NCBI GenBank assembly: GCA_030592565.1
Contig: JAUVIX010000274.1
Span: forward strand, 1-5,316
DNA length: 5,316 bases
Direction: 5' to 3'
DNA from: Chlorobiota bacterium
GTDB lineage: Bacteria; Bacteroidota; Bacteroidia; Bacteroidales; JAADJA01
The notes below the pieces were generated by a model. That model was not told the DNA's origin. It saw only the letters and a list, made by a program, of their open reading frames with translations, and ran no database searches. Shown here piece after piece: positions 1 to 5,003 of this stretch (within the stretch, counting starts at the first letter, position 1; every line of letters begins with the position of its first letter). Made by a program: the position numbers and the translations under genes.

Positions 1-2
1 AT

Positions 3-476
3 GTCCCGGGATTTTTACCTGGCAGTTCACAGGAGCAGGGTGGAATAATAATCCACGGTGCAAAACTTATGTTTGCATATGGTGAGGCAACAGTGCCGAA
101 GATTACAATAACCCTTCGTAAATCATACGGTGGTGCCCACGATGTTATGGGCTCAAAGCAGTTACGTGGTGATATTAATTATGCCTGGCCTACAGGCGAA
201 ATTGCAGTTATGGGGCCAAAAGGAGCCATTGAAGTTTTAGAAGGTAAAAACATTGCGAAAATTGAAGATCAGGAAGAGAGAGCAAAATATATTGCCGAAA
301 AAGAAGAAGAGTACAGGAAAGAGTTTGCAAATCCTTATAAAGCTGCGAGATATGGTTATATTGATGATGTAATCGAACCACGAAATACACGGTTCAGAAT
401 TATCAGAGCACTGAAAACCCTGTCAACGAAGAAAGATAAAAATCCGCCTAAGAAACATTCTAACATCCCTCTATAA
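3..476 (+). CDS. mmdA: Methylmalonyl-CoA decarboxylase alpha subunit (carboxyltransferase), 5'-truncated
   Basis: This is the last 157 residues of an acyl-CoA carboxyltransferase; the start lies left of the window, so the true protein is probably about 510-520 residues. The enzyme moves the carboxyl group of (S)-methylmalonyl-CoA onto the biotin of the carrier subunit, giving propionyl-CoA. The visible part is the C-terminal carboxyltransferase half: VPGFLPG (partial residues 1-7), GGIIIHGAKL (13-22), the TVPK segment (30-33), the GGA turn (43-45) that in this family helps form the oxyanion pocket, RGDINYAWP and MGPKGAIEV. The end, KHSNIPL, matches the usual end of propionyl-CoA carboxylase beta chains, so the 3' end is intact. 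The reading frame is open upstream of the first visible ATG at 69, which is internal. The homologue could be propionyl-CoA carboxylase beta, but the OadG/BCCP/OadB genes directly downstream favour the sodium-pumping decarboxylase. The gene ends 9 bases before the next one. Confidence 0.92.
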   Translation, partial: VPGFLPGSSQEQGGIIIHGAKLMFAYGEATVPKITITLRKSYGGAHDVMGSKQLRGDINYAWPTGEIAVMGPKGAIEVLEGKNIAKIEDQEERAKYIAEKEEEYRKEFANPYKAARYGYIDDVIEPRNTRFRIIRALKTLSTKKDKNPPKKHSNIPL

Positions 477-485
477 ACAAATATT

Positions 486-857
486 ATGATTCTTAATAGC
501 ATATCATTCGACTTTTCGGCAATAGATGAATTTGGAATAACACTGGCAGTTGTGGGATATCTTACTGTTTTTATTACACTTGTAGTGATGTATAATATTT
601 ATAGTTTGATACCGAAGATTATTGATTTTTTTGTTAGGCAAAAATTACGAAAACAAGGAAAATTTCAAGCTGCCGAAAAGGATGAACTTTATATATCGGG
701 TGAAGTTAGTGCTGCCATTGCTATGGCGCTCAATCTGTATTTTGGCGAAATTCATGATGAAGAGAGTAATGTACTCACATTTAAAGAAAAAAATCGTGAT
801 TATTCACCCTGGAACTCAAAAATATATAGTGTTAATGATTATTACAAAGGAATATGA
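486..857 (+). CDS. mmdD: OadG-family small membrane subunit of the Na+-pumping decarboxylase (delta-like)
   Basis: This is a 123-residue protein with one membrane helix (about residues 17-40, FGITLAVVGYLTVFITLVVM) and then a basic, cytoplasmic-looking stretch (RQKLRKQGK, 51-59). A short helical segment follows (SGEVSAAIAMALNLYF, 71-86), then a C-terminal YSPWNSKIY motif (106-114). From memory, that tail is common in Bacteroidota OadG-like proteins. In oxaloacetate and methylmalonyl-CoA decarboxylases this small subunit anchors the soluble carboxyltransferase and carrier to the membrane beta subunit. Identification rests on the helix-plus-tail layout and on its position between the alpha and carrier genes; primary sequence in this family is weakly conserved. 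The stop codon overlaps the next start as ATGA (854-857), so translation is probably coupled. The symbol follows the Veillonella mmd naming; an oadG label would be equally defensible. Confidence 0.82.
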   Translation: MILNSISFDFSAIDEFGITLAVVGYLTVFITLVVMYNIYSLIPKIIDFFVRQKLRKQGKFQAAEKDELYISGEVSAAIAMALNLYFGEIHDEESNVLTFKEKNRDYSPWNSKIYSVNDYYKGI

Positions 858-1285
858 AAAGCTATAAATTTACAATCCGTGGACATAACTACGATGTTGA
901 GATACAAGATTTTGAAGATAATATCGCAAATATTGAAGTTAACGGAACAAAGTATGCAGTAGAGGTTCAACATGAGGTAAAACGGGCTAAAATACCAGTT
1001 TTTATCAGGAAGGATGTCCCCTCCCCTGCAAGGCGAGAGAGTAAGATTAAAAAGGATATCAGTAGCACAGTACTAGTGAAATCACCTCTTCCCGGAAATA
1101 TTATGCAAGTATTTGTTAAGCCTGGTGATGAGGTGAAAAAAGGTGACAAGCTGCTGATGTACGAAGCAATGAAGATGGAAAATATGATTTTGGCCGAAAA
1201 AGACGGAATAATTGTATCTGTTAAAGTTCAGCCAGGTGACGGTGTGCTTCAGGATGATGTTTTAATTGAAATGAAACAGAGATGA
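854..1285 (+). CDS. mmdC: Biotin carboxyl carrier protein subunit of methylmalonyl-CoA decarboxylase
   Basis: This is a 143-residue carrier protein. The C-terminal half (about 72-141) is a complete biotinyl domain: SPLPGNIMQVFVKPGDEVKKG leads to EAMKMEN (104-110), with Lys107 as the predicted biotinylation site, followed by the second half of the hammerhead fold (VKVQPGDGV). The N-terminal 45 residues form a small beta-rich domain seen in Bacteroidota carriers of this kind, joined by a charged linker (about 52-70). It is shorter in linker than the Ala/Pro-rich carriers of Klebsiella and Veillonella. Its job is to carry CO2 as carboxybiotin from the alpha subunit to the membrane beta subunit, where decarboxylation drives Na+ export. 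It needs a biotin-protein ligase encoded elsewhere. It overlaps both neighbours by four bases (ATGA at 854-857 and 1282-1285), which fixes the start and indicates coupled translation. Confidence 0.93.
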   Translation: MKSYKFTIRGHNYDVEIQDFEDNIANIEVNGTKYAVEVQHEVKRAKIPVFIRKDVPSPARRESKIKKDISSTVLVKSPLPGNIMQVFVKPGDEVKKGDKLLMYEAMKMENMILAEKDGIIVSVKVQPGDGVLQDDVLIEMKQR

Positions 1286-2619
1286 TACGCAAAGCTGTAA
1301 CCGTAATTAGTATAATCGCTATACTTGCTATGCTGTCGGGATTTATAAATCAAAGCACAGCAAACAAAAATGAGCCACATAAAAGCGAAATCGTTAATCA
1401 ATCGGACAAAACGGATGTGTCGTCAGATGCTGAAAAAGGGATAATGCGATTTTGGTCTTTTACGGGCTTTGCAAATGCAACGCCGGGACATATAATAATG
1501 ATTGTTGTAGGACTATTTTTTATTTTTCTAGCTATCAGGTATGAGTATGAACCATTGTTGCTGATTCCGATAGGTGTTGGAGTCCTGATCGGCAATATTC
1601 CTTTTTTGTTAAATGCTGGCCTTCAGCTTGGGATTTATGAGGATGGTAGTGTTATGAACTACCTCTATTTTGGTGTAACAAAAGGAATTTATCCACCATT
1701 GATTTTTTTGGGAATAGGAGCTATGACAGATTTCTCATCACTTATTTCCAATCCCCGTCTTATGCTTCTGGGAGCTGCTGCGCAGGTGGGAATTTTCGCA
1801 ACATTTCTGGGTGCCCTGGCTCTTGGTTTTTATCCTGCCGAAGCCGGTGCTATTGGAATTATCGGGGGAGCAGATGGTCCTACGGCCATTTTTCTCTCAT
1901 CAAAACTTGCTAATGGCATTAACATAATAGGTCAAACTGCAGCAGGTGACCCTATTTATGTGAAAAACCTGATAGGCCCCATCGCAATAGCTGCTTATTC
2001 GTATATGGCTCTTGTGCCTGTTATCCAGCCCCCTATAATGAAACTCCTGACCTCCAAAAAGGAAAGAGTAATCAGGATGAAACCTCCTCGTTCCGTATCT
2101 AAACTTGAAAAAATGTTATTTCCGATTTTTGGCCTTTTATTTACTGGTTTCATATCTCCGAGTGCGCTGCCTTTGCTCGGAATGCTTTTCTTTGGAAACA
2201 TATTAAAAGAGAGTGGCGTTACAAAAAGACTTGCCGAAACATCAAGAATATCATTGATTGACATAGTAACGATTCTTCTAGGGCTAACCGTCGGCGCTTC
2301 TACTCAGGCAGATGTTTTTCTCACAAGCCAGTCTATAATGATATTTATCCTTGGTGCTCTCTCTTTTATGATAGCAACAGCCGGTGGTATTATTTTTGCA
2401 AAGGTGATGAATCTGTTTCTTTCAAAAGAGAACATAATCAATCCATTGGTTGGGGCTGCCGGAGTATCTGCTGTACCTGACAGCGCCAGGGTCGTTCAGG
2501 TGGAAGGACTGAAAGCCGATCCATCAAATCATCTGCTGATGCACGCTATGGCTCCAAATGTTGCCGGTGTTATAGGCTCTGCCGTGGCTGCCGGTATTAT
2601 GCTGAGTTTTTTGCTTTAG
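1282..2619 (+). CDS. mmdB: Sodium-translocating methylmalonyl-CoA decarboxylase beta subunit (OadB family)
   Basis: This is a 445-residue polytopic membrane protein of the OadB/MmdB/GcdB family. It decarboxylates carboxybiotin and couples this to Na+ export. Functional residues known from Klebsiella OadB can be matched: the GGADGPT motif with Asp198 (Klebsiella Asp203), AYSYMALVP with Tyr239/Tyr241 (Tyr229 region), and the C-terminal segment 387-403 with Asn387, Gly391, Ser396 and Arg403 (Klebsiella Asn373, Gly377, Ser382, Arg389, a constant offset of 14). The family signatures FLGIGAMTDF and LLMHAMAPNVAGVIGSA are also present, so the pump appears complete. Residues 1-53 are an addition before the usual family start: a basic N-terminus, a hydrophobic run (5-22), then a polar linker (28-53). 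An alternative start at Met55 (base 1444) would give a family-length protein of 391 residues. The ATGA overlap with the carrier gene favours 1282. It is the last gene of the cluster. Confidence 0.95.
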   Translation: MIRKAVTVISIIAILAMLSGFINQSTANKNEPHKSEIVNQSDKTDVSSDAEKGIMRFWSFTGFANATPGHIIMIVVGLFFIFLAIRYEYEPLLLIPIGVGVLIGNIPFLLNAGLQLGIYEDGSVMNYLYFGVTKGIYPPLIFLGIGAMTDFSSLISNPRLMLLGAAAQVGIFATFLGALALGFYPAEAGAIGIIGGADGPTAIFLSSKLANGINIIGQTAAGDPIYVKNLIGPIAIAAYSYMALVPVIQPPIMKLLTSKKERVIRMKPPRSVSKLEKMLFPIFGLLFTGFISPSALPLLGMLFFGNILKESGVTKRLAETSRISLIDIVTILLGLTVGASTQADVFLTSQSIMIFILGALSFMIATAGGIIFAKVMNLFLSKENIINPLVGAAGVSAVPDSARVVQVEGLKADPSNHLLMHAMAPNVAGVIGSAVAAGIMLSFLL

Positions 2620-2645
2620 CAAACCTCTTAGAGTTTTCTTTCTTC
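2604..2645 (+). terminator. Possible weak terminator at the end of the decarboxylase cluster
   Basis: A short hairpin overlaps the mmdB stop codon: TTTGC (2610-2614) pairs with GCAAA (2619-2623) around a TTTA loop, and GAG (2604-2606) can pair with CTC (2625-2627) beyond a small internal loop. A T-rich stretch (2628-2645) follows but is interrupted by TTAGAG. The stem is weak and AT-rich. It is placed where a terminator is expected, because the next gene is convergent and only 60 bases away. Confidence 0.2.
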
Positions 2646-2679
2646 GTCGTATAATCTCTAAAGTTGCGGAAACAGGAAA

Positions 2680-2919
2680 TTATTGATGATCTGATATATG
2701 AAAAATAATTAATGTGTTATTTTTTTTGATTGCGAATGCACGGTATTTTCTTGTAATTCGGAATTGGTAAATATTTTTTGATTTAGGTTGTCGCTTTTTT
2801 AATTGTATTTCTTGATAATAACCATTTTGAATTAGTGTCTTTGCTTTTTTATAAGCTGCTAATATTTGATGGTCTTGCAGGTATAATAGAATTTTTTCAT
2901 TTGCCTCAAATACCTTCAT
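2680..2919 (-). CDS. RelE/ParE-superfamily toxin-like protein
   Basis: This is a 79-residue basic protein (rich in Lys and Arg) with the layout of RelE/ParE-fold toxins. Two N-terminal helices (about 6-32) are followed by beta strands ending in YQFRITRKYRAFAI (51-64), which resembles the Y-x-F-R-I...YR strand pair of this superfamily, and a final strand ending HISDH (74-78). Family members act either as ribosome-dependent mRNA endonucleases (RelE, YoeB, HigB) or as gyrase inhibitors (ParE); the sequence alone does not say which. The protein stops immediately after SDHQ, whereas many relatives extend a few residues further, so a slight C-terminal shortening is possible. Its start lies 5 bases after the stop of the upstream antitoxin-like gene, the classical two-gene order. 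It is convergent with mmdB. Toxicity is inferred from fold and context. Confidence 0.75.
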   Translation of the reverse strand: MKVFEANEKILLYLQDHQILAAYKKAKTLIQNGYYQEIQLKKRQPKSKNIYQFRITRKYRAFAIKKNNTLIIFHISDHQ

Positions 2920-2924
2920 AACAC

Positions 2925-3128
2925 TTAAATATTGAGCAATTTTTTGTCCGGTGTCTGTTCAAACTCTATTAATGCCTTTTTTGCATCTTCAGGAATATTG
3001 TTCTCATTTATTTGCCAAAGGATTTTATATCCATGCAATTCAGCAAGTTCTTCCATCAGCTCCTCGTAAGTATTATATGTCCGCTGATCAAGATTCTTTA
3101 TGTTTTGCTTTATCGTAATCGTTGTCAT
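2925..3128 (-). CDS. Putative antitoxin of the RelE/ParE-like pair
   Basis: This is a 67-residue protein encoded just upstream of, and on the same strand as, the toxin-like gene. It begins MTTITIKQNIKNL, a short beta-strand start of the type seen in ribbon-helix-helix or similar antitoxins. A strongly acidic helix follows (YEELMEELAELHGYK, 21-35), then a tail rich in Glu, Asp and Lys (42-66) that could be the disordered toxin-binding part. I do not recognise the exact family; assignment as antitoxin rests on size, acidity, gene order and the 5-base spacing to the toxin. The complex may repress its own promoter, as in most type II systems. The ATG at 3126-3128 is preceded by a Bacteroidota-type promoter about 20 bases upstream, which supports this start. 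Confidence 0.65.
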   Translation of the reverse strand: MTTITIKQNIKNLDQRTYNTYEELMEELAELHGYKILWQINENNIPEDAKKALIEFEQTPDKKLLNI

Positions 3129-3146
3129 AATACTGATTATAAATTA

Positions 3147-3181
3147 CAAAGATAATAAATAATCGTTTTCTATCTTACAAA
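3147..3181 (-). promoter_or_regulatory. Bacteroidota-type promoter of the toxin-antitoxin pair
   Basis: On the minus strand TATCTTTG (3154 down to 3147) matches the TAnnTTTG -7 element exactly. A TTTG (-33-like) lies at 3181-3178 with 23 bases between, at the upper end of the spacing reported for TTG/TAnnTTTG promoters in Bacteroidota. The predicted transcript start near 3140 would leave a leader of only about 12 bases before the antitoxin ATG. Confidence 0.6.
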
Positions 3182-3227
3182 TGTTTAATAAGATTAAGTT
3201 TTTTTTAATATTTCCCTATTAATTAAT

Positions 3228-3235
3228 TATTTTTG
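3228..3235 (+). promoter_or_regulatory. Candidate -7 element for the uridine kinase gene
   Basis: TATTTTTG matches TAnnTTTG, but no TTG lies at a proper distance upstream and the region is T-rich, so a chance match is quite possible. If used, the leader would be about 95-100 bases long, and the promoter would be divergent from that of the toxin-antitoxin pair with the two -7 elements about 75 bases apart. Confidence 0.3.
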
Positions 3236-3337
3236 GTTCCTGAAAATTTGTTAAAGATAAAAGGCTGTAAAATTTCCTGATTTCACCAGGGGAATGTGGA
3301 AGAATAAACGTACGTTGAAGGTAATGGAAATTAAATA

Positions 3338-3958
3338 ATGTTTGTTATGTTAATAATTGGAATAGCAGGTGGTTCGGGATCTGGAAAAACAACAGTTGTA
3401 AAGAAGATAATCGAAAGTCTTCCTTCACATTCGGTATCTGTCATTTCCCAGGATTCGTATTATCGTGATAGTGGTCATCTCTCTTCTGAGGAAAGATCGA
3501 AAATTAACTTTGACCATCCCTCATCAATTGAATTCAAACTGCTTGTCAGCCATATCGACCAGATGAAAAAAGGGAAAACAATAGATATGCCTATCTATTC
3601 ATATCTCACTTGTACCAGGGCAAAAGAGACTATGCCTGTTAAGCCCAAAAAGGTTATTATTGTTGAAGGTATTCTTATTCTTGCAAATCCAAGTTTAAGA
3701 AAAAGGCTTGATATAAAAGTATTTGTTGATGCCGACGATGATGATCGCCTGATGAGAATTATCTGGAGAGATATTGAAGAGCGAGGCCGTTCGTTTAAAG
3801 AAGTACTTGATCATTATGAAAAATTTGTTAAACCCATGCACCTGCTCTTTATAGAGCCTAATAAGCGATATGCCGATATTATTATTCCCCAGGGCGGCAA
3901 AAATCAGATAGCTATAGACATACTGACTTCCAAAATTAGAATGAAACTTAACGAGTAG
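3338..3958 (+). CDS. udk: Uridine kinase
   Basis: This is a 206-residue uridine/cytidine kinase (EC 2.7.1.48 type), a cytosolic enzyme of pyrimidine salvage that phosphorylates uridine (and usually cytidine) to the monophosphate. Visible motifs: the P-loop GGSGSGKT (11-18); SQDSYYRD with Asp39 as the likely catalytic base; NFDHP (57-61); PIYSYLTCTR (85-94) in the nucleoside pocket; VEGILIL (109-115); KVFVDAD (127-133); RDIEERGRS (144-152), the lid; and PMHLLFIEPNKRYADIIIPQGG (166-187). Length is normal. The segment PIYSYLTCTR has Cys92 where E. coli Udk and human UCK2 have a uridine-contacting His. ATG at 3347 (Met4, giving MLIIGIAGG) is an equally good start and closer to relatives; neither start has a clear Shine-Dalgarno site. 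The glycosyltransferase gene follows after 38 bases on the same strand. Confidence 0.95.
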   Translation: MFVMLIIGIAGGSGSGKTTVVKKIIESLPSHSVSVISQDSYYRDSGHLSSEERSKINFDHPSSIEFKLLVSHIDQMKKGKTIDMPIYSYLTCTRAKETMPVKPKKVIIVEGILILANPSLRKRLDIKVFVDADDDDRLMRIIWRDIEERGRSFKEVLDHYEKFVKPMHLLFIEPNKRYADIIIPQGGKNQIAIDILTSKIRMKLNE

Positions 3959-3996
3959 AGAGTTAGTGATTGAATTAATAAAATCATCAAAATAAT

Positions 3997-4869
3997 ATGA
4001 AAGTTTCAGGTTTTACAATTATCCGCAATGCTGTTAAGTTCGATTTTCCCATTGTTGAAGCAATTCAATCTATCTTACCTGTGTGTGACGAAGTGATTGT
4101 GGCTGTTGGCAATTCAGAAGATAATACATTAGGGCTAATCAAAAATATTGACTCTGATAAAATAAAAATTATTGAAACTGTTTGGGATGACTCACTAAGA
4201 GAAGGTGGAAGAGTGCTCGCTGTTGAAACAAATAAGGCTATTGATGCTATTTCACCCGACAGCGACTGGGGATTTTATATCCAGGCCGACGAATGTATGC
4301 ACGAAAAGTACCTGCCTGTTGTTAAGGAAACAATGCTTAAATGGAAAGACAACCCTGATGTTGAGGGACTTTTGTTTAATTACTTACATTTTTACGGCTC
4401 CTACGATTATGTTGGAAATTCAAGAAAATGGTATGCCAACGAGATAAGAATAATTAAAAATAATAACCAGGTTCACTCATTCAGAGATGCTCAGGGTTTC
4501 CGGAAAAATAATAAACTATTACGAGTAAAACCTGTTGATGCCTGGATGTACCATTACGGATGGGTAAAAGACCCTAAAACACAACAGGAAAAGAGAAAAG
4601 AGTTTGAAAAGATGTGGCACGATGATGAATTTGTGGAGAAAAAAATTGCTGTAAGCGATGAGTTTGATTACTCTATGATTGATTCTCTGGCAAAATTTGA
4701 AGATACACACCCTAAAGTAATGCAGGAGAGAATCAGGAAGCAAAACTGGACCTTCACCTACGACCCCACAAAAGGGATTAAGCTGCCACCGTCAAAGCAA
4801 TTTCTCAACTTTCTTGAAAAGATAACCGGCAAAGAGATCGGGAGATATAAGAATTATAAAAGGATATAA
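3997..4869 (+). CDS. GT2-like (GT-A fold) glycosyltransferase
   Basis: This is a 290-residue soluble protein resembling family 2 glycosyltransferases. It opens with a Rossmann-like strand (VSGFTIIRNA, 3-12), has the nucleotide-sugar segment CDEVIVAVGNSEDNT (30-44), and carries an acidic IQADE motif (95-99) at the place of the metal-binding DxD of GT-A enzymes. The C-terminal half has a conserved-looking aromatic and His region (DAWMYHYGWVKDP, 181-193) and a basic C-terminus (KEIGRYKNYKRI). No membrane helix or signal peptide is visible, so it probably acts in the cytoplasm on a surface-glycan or lipid precursor; donor and acceptor are unknown. Being alone beside udk, with no other sugar genes in view, its pathway cannot be inferred. 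The ATG at 3997 follows an A-rich leader and gives an N-terminus that starts directly with the first strand. Confidence 0.82.
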   Translation: MKVSGFTIIRNAVKFDFPIVEAIQSILPVCDEVIVAVGNSEDNTLGLIKNIDSDKIKIIETVWDDSLREGGRVLAVETNKAIDAISPDSDWGFYIQADECMHEKYLPVVKETMLKWKDNPDVEGLLFNYLHFYGSYDYVGNSRKWYANEIRIIKNNNQVHSFRDAQGFRKNNKLLRVKPVDAWMYHYGWVKDPKTQQEKRKEFEKMWHDDEFVEKKIAVSDEFDYSMIDSLAKFEDTHPKVMQERIRKQNWTFTYDPTKGIKLPPSKQFLNFLEKITGKEIGRYKNYKRI

Positions 4870-4895
4870 TTGCTTTAAGAATTTATTATGAAAAT

Positions 4896-4988
4896 ATGAA
4901 GTCATTTGTAGAATCCCTGCGAAAATCAAGAGAAAATCAAGAATTACTTTTTAGAAATGTAAATTCAGTGATTGAATCAATCAAGTAA
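4896..4988 (+). CDS. Small ORF of 30 codons, unknown
   Basis: This short frame starts at ATG 4896 and ends with TAA at 4986-4988, in the gap between the glycosyltransferase and the helicase-like gene. The peptide (MKSFVESLRK...NVNSVIESIK) is highly charged, lacks Gly and Pro, and looks helical. The frame is open back to 4860, inside the end of the glycosyltransferase gene, so it could also be the 3' remnant of a longer gene cut off by recombination. I do not recognise it. It ends 15 bases before the next start, so it could be a leader peptide, a tiny regulator co-transcribed with the helicase gene, or simply noncoding. Confidence 0.3.
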   Translation: MKSFVESLRKSRENQELLFRNVNSVIESIK

Positions 4989-5003
4989 AGGAATTAGAAA
5001 AAA

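Noticed and set aside
2628..2661. TTAGAG (2628-2633) and CTCTAA (2656-2661) as a terminator stem between the convergent genes.
   Set aside because: Six AT-rich base pairs across a 22-base loop with no T-run after it would not form a credible terminator.
3271..3296. Hairpin CCTG/CAGG (3276-3279 with 3287-3290) in the possible udk leader, considered as a riboswitch or attenuator.
   Set aside because: The stem is only four pairs plus a bulged extension, with no conserved aptamer core or following terminator.
3324..3338. A four-codon upstream ORF (MEIK) whose TAA overlaps the udk start as TAATG.
   Set aside because: It is too short to judge, such overlaps are frequent by chance in AT-rich leaders, and the true udk start may be 3347.
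4519..4743. A 74-codon open frame on the minus strand inside the glycosyltransferase gene, and similar antisense or shifted frames inside mmdA, mmdC, mmdB and the glycosyltransferase.
   Set aside because: They lie wholly within well-supported genes and their translations show no recognisable motif.
3965..4981. Near-identical 15-base direct repeats flanking the glycosyltransferase gene: AGTGATTGAATTAAT at 3965-3979 and AGTGATTGAATCAAT at 4967-4981.
   Set aside because: One or two such 14-of-15 matches are expected by chance in an AT-rich window of this size, and no mobility gene or inverted ends accompany them.
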